DNA from: Balneolaceae bacterium UBA7797
GTDB lineage: Bacteria > Bacteroidota > Rhodothermia > Balneolales > Balneolaceae
DNA length: 64,000 nucleotides
Direction of reading: 5' to 3'
NCBI GenBank assembly: GCA_002480645.1
Contig: DLCN01000009.1
Span: 1 to 64,000 of the forward strand
Shown here: piece after piece, positions 26,620 to 36,413 of the stretch
Numbering within the stretch: the first letter of the stretch is position 1
Layout: every line of letters starts with the position of its first letter
The notes under the pieces: model-generated
Told to the model about the DNA's origin: nothing
What the model saw: the letters and a program-made list of their open reading frames with translations, nothing else
The model's database searches: none
Translations under genes and position numbers: made by a program

Positions 26620-27879
26620 TCAAAGTTCTTTGAACCAGCTTTTCATTCGATCGGCGATCTTCGCCATCACTTGTTCTACACTGGTTACTTTGGCCTGCGA
26701 TTGCATCATGGTCTTATTGGTAGATGTGCCGGTTTTCAGCGCATGTACCACCAGACCAACGGCCGTTGCATAGATCGGGCTGTTTACTTCTTCAACCAGC
26801 CCTCCTGTAATGCCCAGTGGAATTCCCACCTTGGCATCCATTCCTAAAATTTCATTTGCCAGCGGACAGATATTTTTGATCAGAGAACCACCACCGGTAA
26901 GAACTACTCCGGCGCTTAGTGAATCTGAATATCCGCTACGTTTGATCTCTATACCGACGATCTCGAGAATTTCTTCCATTCTTGCCTGAATGATCTTGGC
27001 CAGTATGCTTTTGGTGATCTCTTTAGGAGGTCGACCCGCAATACCCGGCACAGTGATCACTTCTTCTGTCTCGATCAGATCAGCAAAACTTTCACCGTGA
27101 TTTCTCTTCAGATTTTCTGCCTGATCATCGAGTACACTTAAACCCAACCGGATGTCGTCGGTAACTTTTTGTCCGGCTATGGCGATAACTGCTGTATGTC
27201 GGATCGTATTTTCCTGGAAAATGGCTACATCCGTAGTTCCACCACCAATATCCACTAAAACCACCCCGGCTTCTTTCTCCTCGTAATCGAGCACCGAATA
27301 CGAAGAAGCCAGCGGCTCCAGAATAATATCTGCAACCTGATAACCGGCACGTTCCACACACCGGTAGATATTTTTAGCGGCAGAAACCAATCCTGTAATG
27401 ATGTGTACTTCAGCTTCCATCCGCATTCCACTCATACCCACCGGATCGCTGATACCATCCTGACCATCCACCACAAATTCCTGTGGGATCACGTGCAGGA
27501 TCTGCTGATCGGTGGGGAGCATGATGCGCTGGCAATCTTCCAGCAGACGCTCTACATCCTGTGCCGTAATTTCATTGTCGCGGTTATTGATGGTGATCAC
27601 CCCTTTACTTCGCATACTTCGGATATGATCGCCGGCAATACCCACATTTACCGAATTTACCTCTATGCCTGAAGCGAGCTCTGCCTGGGCAATGGCTTCT
27701 TTTATGGCGCTTACGGTTTTATCTATATTTACCACTACGCCACGGTTTAACCCGTCGCTGGGAGCCTTACCCACACCCAGAATGTTAATGCGTTCCTGTT
27801 CGTCGATGGAGGCTACGATCGCGCAGATTTTTGTGGTCCCAATGTCGAGACCGACCATGATGTTTTCTTGTTCAGACAT
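26620..27879 (-). CDS. ftsA: Cell division protein FtsA
   Basis: 419-residue actin-like ATPase: phosphate-1 motif VGLDIGTTKICAIVA at the N-terminus, inserted 1C subdomain with NVGIAGDHIRSM, phosphate-2 VVLVDIGGGTTDVAIF and adenosine motif GVVLTGGGSLI. The last 15 residues (MAKIADRMKSWFKEL) form the amphipathic membrane-targeting helix. It tethers FtsZ filaments to the inner membrane. A ~100-bp gap to ftsQ could hold an internal promoter but I see no convincing one. Confidence 0.98.
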   Translation of the reverse strand: MSEQENIMVGLDIGTTKICAIVASIDEQERINILGVGKAPSDGLNRGVVVNIDKTVSAIKEAIAQAELASGIEVNSVNVGIAGDHIRSMRSKGVITINNRDNEITAQDVERLLEDCQRIMLPTDQQILHVIPQEFVVDGQDGISDPVGMSGMRMEAEVHIITGLVSAAKNIYRCVERAGYQVADIILEPLASSYSVLDYEEKEAGVVLVDIGGGTTDVAIFQENTIRHTAVIAIAGQKVTDDIRLGLSVLDDQAENLKRNHGESFADLIETEEVITVPGIAGRPPKEITKSILAKIIQARMEEILEIVGIEIKRSGYSDSLSAGVVLTGGGSLIKNICPLANEILGMDAKVGIPLGITGGLVEEVNSPIYATAVGLVVHALKTGTSTNKTMMQSQAKVTSVEQVMAKIADRMKSWFKEL

Positions 27880-27981
27880 GTAAGTACCGCTGGTTTGATT
27901 GATTGCTAAAAATATTTGCTGTGTTATGTTTACGGGTCAGTAACATCGAGACAGTGCGATATAATGGGACTGAGATCTTCA

Positions 27982-28728
27982 TTACTGCTCCCTTGTTACT
28001 ATTTGATTGGTGAACCTCAGATCAACCTGTTGCATTTTCTGAATACCTTTTGTGGCGATCACTTCCCCATAAAAAACTTCCCAGTTTTGCAGTTTTATAG
28101 GAAAGTCGTTGTAGCCAAAGATCATTTTAACTCCGTTTTCATGACTCAGAGCTACTACGCCTTCTTCTTTTGTAAATGCAACTTCGCTGATGGTAGACCA
28201 TCCGAATTTATTTGCTTTTGCTGCGAGCAGAAAATCTCTGATCTGCTCAAATTTCTTTCCTTTTAAAGTATCTGAATGCTGAATTGCGCTAAATCCATAC
28301 ACCAGAGGGAGATCCCGGATCTTACCCGGCAGGATGGGGAGTCTTACTCCGTCGCGGTCCACATAAATTTCATCCGGGCCATTAACCAGCAGTGCAATTG
28401 GCCACCGTTCGCTGATCTTAAGATCCAGATCACCATTTGGTTCGATATAAGGAATCACAGATTTTACATAATCCAGCGATTCGATACGGTTCACTACCGT
28501 TTCCAGATCCAGGCTATCAGGTTTTACACCCATCGGGATTGCAGCCATTTCGATCACTTCTTCAGGCGTAGTAAAAAAAGTACCACGTACTTCAATTTCA
28601 TTTACCCGAACCAATTTATTCCAGTAAATGGCAGCGATCACAGAAACCCCGACAACCATCAGGATGGCAGTGATCCAGGGAACCAGCGTTCGTTTTTTAG
28701 GGGTGATATGTTCCTGAGATGTACTCAA
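27982..28728 (-). CDS. ftsQ: Cell division protein FtsQ
   Basis: 248 residues: short cytoplasmic tail, one membrane helix (~15-33, WITAILMVVGVSVIAAIYW), then a POTRA-like domain beginning VNEIEVRGTFFTTPEEVIEMAAIP and an FtsQ/DivIB beta domain. The level of conservation is low, as is usual, but the position between murC and ftsA and the topology make the call safe. It links the early and late divisome together with FtsL. Two bases separate it from murC. Confidence 0.93.
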   Translation of the reverse strand: MSTSQEHITPKKRTLVPWITAILMVVGVSVIAAIYWNKLVRVNEIEVRGTFFTTPEEVIEMAAIPMGVKPDSLDLETVVNRIESLDYVKSVIPYIEPNGDLDLKISERWPIALLVNGPDEIYVDRDGVRLPILPGKIRDLPLVYGFSAIQHSDTLKGKKFEQIRDFLLAAKANKFGWSTISEVAFTKEEGVVALSHENGVKMIFGYNDFPIKLQNWEVFYGEVIATKGIQKMQQVDLRFTNQIVTREQ

Positions 28729-28730
28729 TC

Positions 28731-30158
28731 TTATTCTGATACCTTGAAATTTCCTGATTCGATCTCATCCACAAAGCGATCACCAGATTGGTAGATATCA
28801 CCCGCTCCCATTGTAATGATGATATCTCCGGGCTTAACGATTTCCTTCAGTTTATCTGTGATCGAGAATTTGTCTTCCACATAGATCACATGTTTATGTC
28901 CATATTGTTCAGCTGTGTCTGCGATCAGTTTGCCGGTTACGCCTTCGATCGGTTTTTCACGGGATGGATAAACATCGGTGACCACTAACACTTCGGCATC
29001 GAAAAAGGAGAGACCGAATTCTTTATATAATTCCTGCGTGCGCGAATACAGATGCGGCTGAAATACGGCAACTACTCTTCGATCGGGCCACCCTTCGTGA
29101 GCAGCATTCAGTGTAGCCTGCACTTCAGTGGGGTGATGGGCATAGTCATCGATCACCATGATCCCATTCTCATATTTCATCTGGAAGCGACGGAAAACGC
29201 CTTCAAAACTTTCCAGCCCTTCTTTGATCTGTTTAAAATCGATATCCAACTCAATACCGGTAGCGATAGCAGCCAATGCATTCTTCACATTGTGTTCGCC
29301 GGGCGAGCGTAAAGTGATCACACCAAGTTTTTCACCATTGAACATCACCGTGAACGTACTGGTGAATTTATCCATACGAATATCGGTAGCCCTTAACTCT
29401 GCTTGTGGAGTTAAGCCATAAGTGAGCGTTCGCCGGGTAAGATCAGGCAGAATACTTCTTACATTCGGGTCATCCAGACAAACGATCACGGCACCATAGA
29501 ACGGAACTTTATTCGCATAATCGATAAATGCAGACTTCACATCTTCCAGATCATCATAAATATCCAGATGTTCTGCCTCAATATTGGTAATGATTGCGAT
29601 GGAAGGTGTAAGCCGAAGGAATGTGCGATCAAACTCATCGGCTTCAACTACAATTACATCACCTTTTCCAACTACCGCATTGGTTTTGTCGAAGCTATGC
29701 ACTTTTCCGCCCACCATTATGGTTGGGTCGTAATTTCCTTTTTGTAGTACCAGGCCAACCATGGTAGTGGTAGTTGTTTTACCGTGCGTACCGGCAACCC
29801 CAACTCCATACTTCATTTTCATAAGCTCTGCGAGCATTTCCGCACGTTTAATTGTGGGGATGCGCTGTTCTAAAGCGGCTTTGGTTTCTTCATTTTCTTC
29901 CGCTTTAACTGCACTTGTGTAAACAACCACATCTGCACCTTCAATATGTTCGGCAGCATGACCTTCATAAACGGTAGCACCGATATCGGTAAGGCGTTGC
30001 GTGGTTTCGGAGAGTTTACCGTCAGAGCCGGTCACTTTATACCCGCGATGCAGCAGAATTTCAGCCATACCACTCATACCAATACCACCGATCCCTACCA
30101 TGTGGATGTGTCTGGTATTTCCAAAAACGGGTTGGGTTTGAATTCTGTTTTCTTTCAT
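28731..30158 (-). CDS. murC: UDP-N-acetylmuramate--L-alanine ligase
   Basis: 475 residues of the Mur ligase family: HMVGIGGIGMSGMAEILLHRGYKVTGSD at the N-terminus (UDP-MurNAc binding), ATP loop GVAGTHGKTTTTTMVGLVL (~115-133) and the central DDYAHHPTEVQATL motif. It adds L-Ala to UDP-MurNAc in the cytoplasm, the first step of the stem peptide. Its stop overlaps ftsQ spacing closely and its first base is shared with the end of murG. No murB follows, unlike many Proteobacteria. Confidence 0.97.
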   Translation of the reverse strand: MKENRIQTQPVFGNTRHIHMVGIGGIGMSGMAEILLHRGYKVTGSDGKLSETTQRLTDIGATVYEGHAAEHIEGADVVVYTSAVKAEENEETKAALEQRIPTIKRAEMLAELMKMKYGVGVAGTHGKTTTTTMVGLVLQKGNYDPTIMVGGKVHSFDKTNAVVGKGDVIVVEADEFDRTFLRLTPSIAIITNIEAEHLDIYDDLEDVKSAFIDYANKVPFYGAVIVCLDDPNVRSILPDLTRRTLTYGLTPQAELRATDIRMDKFTSTFTVMFNGEKLGVITLRSPGEHNVKNALAAIATGIELDIDFKQIKEGLESFEGVFRRFQMKYENGIMVIDDYAHHPTEVQATLNAAHEGWPDRRVVAVFQPHLYSRTQELYKEFGLSFFDAEVLVVTDVYPSREKPIEGVTGKLIADTAEQYGHKHVIYVEDKFSITDKLKEIVKPGDIIITMGAGDIYQSGDRFVDEIESGNFKVSE

Positions 30159-31255
30159 TAGTTTGCGAGTTCTAAAATTTCGTTAGCAATTACATGTGCT
30201 GCATTCGGCTTTGCCAGACTTTGTGCAGCGATATTCATTTTCTGAAGTTTCTCCTGATCACTGATCAGACGGGTAACAAGTTCCGGAAGGGCATCAACCG
30301 CATCTTTATCCGGTAATAATTCAGAAGCGCCGGCCTCAGCCATCGAGCGAGCATTTTGAGTCTGATGATCTCCGGCCACATTTGGCGAAGGAATCAATAC
30401 ACTGGGTTTACCCAGGATCATAAATTCGGAACAGGAACTTGCTCCGGCTCTGCTAACTACCAGATCTGCAGCGGCATAGGCTTCGGGCATATTATGGATG
30501 AATGCCATTAACCGAAGGTTCGGGTAGTCTTCCGTCTCGATCTCCTCTGCCAAAGCATCATAATATCTTGAACCGCATTGCCAGATGATCTGAAGTCCCG
30601 CATTATCGTGCAGTACATCCAGGTTTTTCCTTACCGCATCGTTTATGGTCTTAGCACCACCACTGCCACCCATTATGAGCAGCGTAGGTTTAAATAATTC
30701 GAACGTAAAGGAATTCTGTCCTTCTTCTTTCGATACCTGAGCCAGTGTACCACGAGTCGGATTTCCTGTTAATGTGATCTTATCTGCTGGCAGATAGTTT
30801 TCTGCTTCTTTAAATGCGGTAAAGATCTTTTTCGCTGATTTTGCCAGCATTCTGTTCGTGACTCCCGGGAAGCTGTTCTGCTCCTGAATAACCACTTTTA
30901 CACCGGTTTTTGATGCTACCCAACCCACAGGACCGGCAACATATCCACCACACGATACCATCACCTGTGGTTTAAAATTGCGAATGATTCCAAAACTCTG
31001 AAATACGGAAGTGATCAGTTTGATCGGGAATAAAAGATTCTTCAAGGTCAATCGGCGATGGAAACCACTTATCCATACATTACAGATTTCATACCCGGCT
31101 TTAGGTACAGCCTCCCATTCCATGTGGTCACGCGTTCCCACAAACATGATCTCGGTCTCCGGATCAGCAGCCTTCAAAGCATCCGCAATTGCAATAGCCG
31201 GATAAACATGTCCACCGGTTCCGCCGGCAGCTATCAAAATTCGTTTTTTAGCCAT
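30158..31255 (-). CDS. murG: UDP-GlcNAc:lipid I N-acetylglucosaminyltransferase MurG
   Basis: I start it at the ATG at 31255, which gives MAKKRILIAAGGTGGHVYPAIAIADAL, the standard MurG N-terminus; the longer open frame to 31345 lies inside ftsW. The enzyme (365 residues) is a GT28/GT-B transferase with GGSGGAKTIN, and VVSRAGASSCSEFMILGKPSVLIPSPNVAGDHQTQNA in the donor-binding half. It converts lipid I to lipid II on the inner face of the membrane. It overlaps ftsW by 8 nt and murC by 1 nt. Confidence 0.96.
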   Translation of the reverse strand: MAKKRILIAAGGTGGHVYPAIAIADALKAADPETEIMFVGTRDHMEWEAVPKAGYEICNVWISGFHRRLTLKNLLFPIKLITSVFQSFGIIRNFKPQVMVSCGGYVAGPVGWVASKTGVKVVIQEQNSFPGVTNRMLAKSAKKIFTAFKEAENYLPADKITLTGNPTRGTLAQVSKEEGQNSFTFELFKPTLLIMGGSGGAKTINDAVRKNLDVLHDNAGLQIIWQCGSRYYDALAEEIETEDYPNLRLMAFIHNMPEAYAAADLVVSRAGASSCSEFMILGKPSVLIPSPNVAGDHQTQNARSMAEAGASELLPDKDAVDALPELVTRLISDQEKLQKMNIAAQSLAKPNAAHVIANEILELAN

Positions 31256-32438
31256 AGAAGATCTGCCTCCTTTCCCGTTGGTGTTTCGAGATATTGAGCA
31301 TAATGCCCACCAGAATGCCGGCAAATACCATGTTGGTACCACCATAGCTGATAAAAGGCATAGGTAATCCGGTTACCGGAAGCAAACCACTGGCGACCGC
31401 TGCATTCACAAATCCGTATAAAACGATCGAAAGTGTACAGCCAACAGCTAATAAACTGCCTAGCGTGTCCTCTGCTTTTCGTGCGATGAATACCACTCCC
31501 CGTATGAGGATTAAGCTGAATAATGCGATCAGTGCCATAGCACCTGCAATGCCATATTCTTCAGCGATAATGGCAAAAATGAAGTCATTATATGGGGTTG
31601 GAAGAAAATCGCGCTGCGTACTTTTCCCGATTCCTACACCGAGTAATTCTCCTTTAGCAATTGCAATATGAGCCTGCTGAGCTTGCCGGCCGGTTCCATC
31701 CAGAATGCGTTCTGTTTCAATATCTTTTATCTGTGTTAAATACTGGTCGATGCGATCTTGCCGGTTACCGGAAGCGTTGATGAGAAGCACCCCGCCTAAC
31801 ACTGCAATAGCTACCATGGTGCCAAGTTGCAGTACACTCACTCTGCCAATAAACATCATGATGAGACAGATGCCCATCAAAATTCCCGCACTACTGAAAT
31901 CCTCAATTCCGATCAGCCCACAGGTTACGGTAACCCAAACCATGATCGGCAAAAATGTTTTTTTGAAATCTTTGATGTAGTCCTGTTTGTCACTTAAAAG
32001 CACGCTAACATGTAGCAGTAAGGCTACCGTGGCTACCGTTGACGGCTGGAAGCTAAACCCGCCCAGACTCAGCCAACGTCGTGCACCAAACTCTTCAGTA
32101 CCAAAAATCATTACTGCGATCAGCAACAGAATGCTTCCAACCATGGCTAAATGACTGAATTTTGCCAGAGTATGGTAATTGATCTTGGAAACGATCAGCA
32201 TCACAAAAAAGGCAATACCCAGCTTAACGATATGGCGCGTTACAAGACTGAAGGCAGAGGTGTCGTTATTTTGCGCAAAGAAGGCAATGGATGAATACAC
32301 CGCCAGCACCCCAACCATCATTAAAATGATGATGGCCATGAGCAGGATTCGATCACTTCCGCTTTTCCGTGTATCGATCTCATCCGGGGTGGTACCCAGT
32401 ACGCTAGAAAGGTTGCTATGTGGAGAGGTATAGATCAA
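31248..32438 (-). CDS. ftsW: SEDS glycosyltransferase FtsW
   Basis: 396 residues with about ten membrane helices of the RodA/FtsW/SpoVE family. The C-terminal signature GLLPVTGLPMPFISYGGTNMVFAGILVGIMLNIS is diagnostic, and GVGIGKSTQRDFLPTPYNDFIFAIIAEEYGIAG matches the conserved loop with the catalytic Asp region. FtsW polymerises septal glycan with its cognate PBP (ftsI at 36414-38573). The ~28-residue hydrophilic N-terminal extension (to SDRILLMAI) is not strongly conserved, so the exact start is a little uncertain. Confidence 0.96.
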   Translation of the reverse strand: MIYTSPHSNLSSVLGTTPDEIDTRKSGSDRILLMAIIILMMVGVLAVYSSIAFFAQNNDTSAFSLVTRHIVKLGIAFFVMLIVSKINYHTLAKFSHLAMVGSILLLIAVMIFGTEEFGARRWLSLGGFSFQPSTVATVALLLHVSVLLSDKQDYIKDFKKTFLPIMVWVTVTCGLIGIEDFSSAGILMGICLIMMFIGRVSVLQLGTMVAIAVLGGVLLINASGNRQDRIDQYLTQIKDIETERILDGTGRQAQQAHIAIAKGELLGVGIGKSTQRDFLPTPYNDFIFAIIAEEYGIAGAMALIALFSLILIRGVVFIARKAEDTLGSLLAVGCTLSIVLYGFVNAAVASGLLPVTGLPMPFISYGGTNMVFAGILVGIMLNISKHQRERRQIFYG

Positions 32439-32447
32439 TTAGATGTG

Positions 32448-33809
32448 TCAGGTAAGTTTATTTACTTCTTCTTTAAATACTTTGCCCCGGTGTTCGTAAT
32501 CATCAAACATGTCGAATGAGGAACAGGCAGGACTTAAAAGCACGATCTCACCGCGCTTGGCTACTTTTTTGGCGGAACGAACCGCATCGCGCATGGAGTC
32601 GGCAAAAACCAGGTTCGGTATTACGCCATCCAGCTGAGCTTTTATTTTTTCTTTAGATTCTCCGATCGCGATGATGGTATGCACTTTATCCCGAAGCTGA
32701 TCTTCCAGTTCCGAATAATCATTCCCTTTATCCCGACCACCCAGAATAACGGTCATTGGTACATTAAAGCTGTCGAGTGCAAACCATACTGCATTCACGT
32801 TGGTAGCTTTACTGTCGTTGATGTATTTAACCCCATCAATTGAGCGAACCAATTCCAGACGGTGCTCAACTCCCGAGAATGTTCTCAGACTTTCACGGAT
32901 CGCTTCGTTTTTAATTTCGGCAGCACGTGCAGCTAACGCTGCGGCCAGTCCGTTTTGGATGTTATGTTGACCTTGTAATCCTAGTTCGTACACGGGCATT
33001 AGGGTTTCGTCGTTATTATTAAAGCGGAAGATGATATTATTGTCGCGAACAAAAGCTCCTTCAGGTACTTCGTTTATATTCGAGAAGGCCCACAACTGCG
33101 GGTGATTCGCTTGTTCTTTTAAAGCTTCTACATGTTGTTTTATCAGCGGATCATCAAAATTGAAAATGAATCGGTCTTCTTCGGTTTGATTTTCCGTGAT
33201 CCTGAATTTTGATGCTGCATACAACCCGATCTTATGTTGATAGCGATCCATATGATCCGGAGTGATGTTCAATAACACACTAACAGCCGGCTTAAAACGG
33301 GAGTTGATATGGTCGAGCTGGAAGCTGCTCACTTCGAGAATGTGAGTGGCCCGGGCGGTATCTGCTTTGTCTGAAAAGGCAAAACCGATATTTCCGGCCA
33401 GATTATATGGCTGTTTAGCCGTTTCCCAGATATGTCCCAGCCAACTGGTAACGGTAGTTTTTCCGTTACTCCCGGTAATTGCAATGATAGCCTCATCCGT
33501 AAACCAGCTGGCTACTTCTATTTCTGAATATACTTTCCTGCCGGATTTCAAATAAAACTGAACAATAGGTGCTTCGGTAGGTACTCCCGGACTAACCACC
33601 GCAAAATCTCCCTGTTCAGCGGCAGAAGTATGTCCGTTTTCTTCAAATGGTACACCTGCTTTTTTTAATATATTTTTACTGTTTTCAGGGACGCTTCCAA
33701 AATCTGATACAAACACGTCAGCTCCGTTTCTTTGCAGAAGGAGTGCCGCAGCTACCCCGCTACGGGCAGCACCAATAACCACGATATGTTTATCCTTGAT
33801 CGCTTTCAT
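32448..33809 (-). CDS. murD: UDP-N-acetylmuramoyl-L-alanine--D-glutamate ligase
   Basis: 453 residues. The N-terminal Rossmann-like segment is VVIGAARSGVAAALLLQRNGADVFVSD, the ATP loop IAITGSNGKTTVTSWLGHI (~111-129), and the family motifs EVSSFQLD and KATNVNAVWFALDSF with GGRDKGNDYSEL are present. It adds D-Glu to UDP-MurNAc-L-Ala. It overlaps mraY by 4 nt and leaves 9 bp before ftsW. Confidence 0.97.
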   Translation of the reverse strand: MKAIKDKHIVVIGAARSGVAAALLLQRNGADVFVSDFGSVPENSKNILKKAGVPFEENGHTSAAEQGDFAVVSPGVPTEAPIVQFYLKSGRKVYSEIEVASWFTDEAIIAITGSNGKTTVTSWLGHIWETAKQPYNLAGNIGFAFSDKADTARATHILEVSSFQLDHINSRFKPAVSVLLNITPDHMDRYQHKIGLYAASKFRITENQTEEDRFIFNFDDPLIKQHVEALKEQANHPQLWAFSNINEVPEGAFVRDNNIIFRFNNNDETLMPVYELGLQGQHNIQNGLAAALAARAAEIKNEAIRESLRTFSGVEHRLELVRSIDGVKYINDSKATNVNAVWFALDSFNVPMTVILGGRDKGNDYSELEDQLRDKVHTIIAIGESKEKIKAQLDGVIPNLVFADSMRDAVRSAKKVAKRGEIVLLSPACSSFDMFDDYEHRGKVFKEEVNKLT

Positions 33810-34942
33810 CGGATCTTAAGGGTTAGCAAGCTTACAATGGTTAACAGAATGGCAATGATCCAGAATCGTACCACGATCTTTTGCTCCGACCAGCCTTTTT
33901 TCTCGAAGTGGTGATGGATAGGTGCCATCAAGAATACTCTCCGTCCTTCCCCATATTTTCGTTTGGTGTACTTGAAATAAGTGGTTTGGATGATCACAGA
34001 GAGTGTTTCGAAAAAGAAAACACCGCAAATAAAAGGCAGTAATAATTCTTTGTGCAGTGCTAAAGCCAAGGCACCAAAAACTCCACCTAAAGCCAAAGAT
34101 CCGGTATCTCCCATAAAAACGGAGGCAGGATTGGTGTTATACCAAAGAAAGCCCATGGTGGCACCAACCAGTGATGCACTGAATACGGTTAATTCTCCTG
34201 CGCCAGGTAAATACATGATGGAAAGGAATTCGGAGAAATCGAAACGCCCGGAAACATAGGCGAAAATGGCAAATGCCAGCCCACAGATCGCTGATATTCC
34301 GGCAGCTAAACCGTCCAAGCCATCTGTTAAATTTGTTGCATTACTGGTGGCTGTTATGATGAATACTGAGACCGGTAAATAAATGAGCCAGCCCAGATTT
34401 TCACTGAAATAGGCGTAATCGATATTCAGGTTCTTGGCAAATGGAACCGTCGATAATGTATTAAATGCTTCAAAATCAGGATGGAAATACAATACAGATC
34501 CAAGTACCAGGCCAACGATCACCTGGCCGGCGATCTTAAATCTGCCCGCGAGTCCACTTTTATCTTTCTTTACTACTTTGATGTAGTCATCAATGAATCC
34601 AACAATTCCTAAAGACAGCATCACAAAAAACAAGAGCCATCCGTAAACACTATCCATTCGAACGAACAGGAGCGAGGGAATCAGTGTTGCGAGAATTATG
34701 ATCACACCTCCCATTGAAGGTGTACCTGATTTTACATAATGGCTGTCGAGCCCAATATCATCACGGATAACTTCTTTAAGCTGCATAGAACTCAGCCACT
34801 TAATGATCTTTCGTCCGATGATCAGACTGATCAATAAAGAGGCGACCGCGGCTAGCGCTGTTCTTGTGGAAATAAAAGCCATTGCGGATGCCCCGGGTAA
34901 GGCATAGGTTTTTTCCAACCAATCGAATAATTCGTATAGCAT
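33806..34942 (-). CDS. mraY: Phospho-N-acetylmuramoyl-pentapeptide transferase MraY
   Basis: 378-residue polytopic enzyme. Visible hallmarks are the aspartate pair in GFIDDYIKVVKKDKSGLAGRFKIAGQ, NATNLTDGLDGLAAG, NPASVFMGDTGSLALGG (catalytic Mg/nucleophile region) and the HHHFEKKGWSE motif near the end. It makes lipid I from UDP-MurNAc-pentapeptide and undecaprenyl phosphate. It lies between murE and murD; murF, often found just before mraY, is absent. Confidence 0.98.
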   Translation of the reverse strand: MLYELFDWLEKTYALPGASAMAFISTRTALAAVASLLISLIIGRKIIKWLSSMQLKEVIRDDIGLDSHYVKSGTPSMGGVIIILATLIPSLLFVRMDSVYGWLLFFVMLSLGIVGFIDDYIKVVKKDKSGLAGRFKIAGQVIVGLVLGSVLYFHPDFEAFNTLSTVPFAKNLNIDYAYFSENLGWLIYLPVSVFIITATSNATNLTDGLDGLAAGISAICGLAFAIFAYVSGRFDFSEFLSIMYLPGAGELTVFSASLVGATMGFLWYNTNPASVFMGDTGSLALGGVFGALALALHKELLLPFICGVFFFETLSVIIQTTYFKYTKRKYGEGRRVFLMAPIHHHFEKKGWSEQKIVVRFWIIAILLTIVSLLTLKIR

Positions 34943-36405
34943 CAGGCAGTCCCCCCGGATTTTAGTTCAAGGGCTCTGCGTGCTTTAACACGGTCATCAA
35001 ATGGATGTTTAGTTCCTTTCACATCCTGATAGTCTTCATGTCCTTTTCCTGCGATCAGGATAATTTCTTTAGCGGTAGCATGTGCGATTGTTTCTGCAAT
35101 GGCATCTTCACGGGATATGATCTTTGTTACCGATCCCGGTTCCCTGAATCCTTTCATGATGTCATCAATAATTGCAGCAGGATCTTCAAATCGCGGATTG
35201 TCACTTGTAACAACAACGTTGTCAGCTAGATTTTCGGCGGCAATGGCCATTTCAGGTCGCTTCATCGGGTCACGGTCCCCACCTGCTCCAAAGATCACGG
35301 TAAGTTGCTGATCATCCTCTTTAAGTTCCGAAAGGGTGGATAGAACATTCTCTAACGCATCAGGTGTGTGGGCATAATCCACGATCACAAGCGGTAAGTC
35401 ATCGCCTTCAACCTGTACCGTTTCCATGCGTCCGGATGCTCCTGTAGCTTCTGATAAAGCCTCTACGATCACATCCTGTTCAATGCCTAAAGCCTGACAG
35501 ATTAGGAAGGCTTCACCCACATTATATGCGTTAAATGTGCCAACTAACGGACTTTTAATGTGCACGCCATTTACGATGAGTGTTAACCCATCTGCTGAAT
35601 TCTGTAGGATGTGATTACGTTCGTTCTTGAAACCAAATTCGATCACCTCAGCTTGGATGTCAGTACCCATGAAAGGTCCATATTCGTCATCCATATTAAT
35701 GATGGCAGTGGCTGAATCATCCAGCTTTTCAAACAGGATCTTTTTCGCTTTGGCGTATTCTTCAACTGTGTTGTGATAATCGAGGTGATCGTGACTCAGA
35801 TTGGTAAATGCTCCTACTTCGAAGTTAAACCCAGCAACTCTGGATTGGGCGAGTGCATGGGAGGAGACCTCCATTACCAAAAATTCACAATATGAATCCA
35901 CCATCTTTTGCATATCCGAAGCCAATTCGATGGGGCCGGAGGTGGTTAGAGAGCTCTCTAGTTCCTGATCTAAGATCTTTTTAGAGACCGTTCCTAATAA
36001 CGAAGCTTTTTTACCGGCTGCCTTTAACACCTGATAAACTAAGGTGGCCGTTGTGGTTTTCCCGTTTGTACCGGTTATACCTACAATCCGTAGTTTCTCA
36101 CCGGGGTTATCAGCGAAGGCCTGGGCAAGTTTTCCAACAATCGCTCTCGTACTCTCCACTTCCATTACGCAAACTCCGGGCGCATCTGTGTAATATGATT
36201 CTTCACAGATCAGAACTTTTGCCCCCTGATAAATGGCATCTTCCAGAAACATATGTCCGTCAACTTCGGTACCACGGATGGCAATAAATGCACAGCCTTC
36301 CGTAACATTTCGGGAATCCTGAACAATGCCCGGTATGTCCGCATCAGGTCTGGTGCGCGACACATGGAGCGGGTTTACAAGTTCTATGAGTTTATTGATA
36401 TCCAA
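34942..36405 (-). CDS. murE: UDP-MurNAc-tripeptide synthetase MurE (meso-DAP type)
   Basis: 487 residues with the ATP loop VGITGTNGKTTTATLVYQVL (~108-127), DYAHTPDALENVL, GAGGDRDPMKRPEM and the DNPR motif (VVTSDNPRFEDP, ~410), which in this family marks addition of meso-diaminopimelate rather than lysine. It adds the third residue of the stem peptide. It shares one base with mraY and is 8 bp from ftsI. Confidence 0.97.
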   Translation of the reverse strand: MDINKLIELVNPLHVSRTRPDADIPGIVQDSRNVTEGCAFIAIRGTEVDGHMFLEDAIYQGAKVLICEESYYTDAPGVCVMEVESTRAIVGKLAQAFADNPGEKLRIVGITGTNGKTTTATLVYQVLKAAGKKASLLGTVSKKILDQELESSLTTSGPIELASDMQKMVDSYCEFLVMEVSSHALAQSRVAGFNFEVGAFTNLSHDHLDYHNTVEEYAKAKKILFEKLDDSATAIINMDDEYGPFMGTDIQAEVIEFGFKNERNHILQNSADGLTLIVNGVHIKSPLVGTFNAYNVGEAFLICQALGIEQDVIVEALSEATGASGRMETVQVEGDDLPLVIVDYAHTPDALENVLSTLSELKEDDQQLTVIFGAGGDRDPMKRPEMAIAAENLADNVVVTSDNPRFEDPAAIIDDIMKGFREPGSVTKIISREDAIAETIAHATAKEIILIAGKGHEDYQDVKGTKHPFDDRVKARRALELKSGGTA

Positions 36406-36413
36406 ATTCTTAA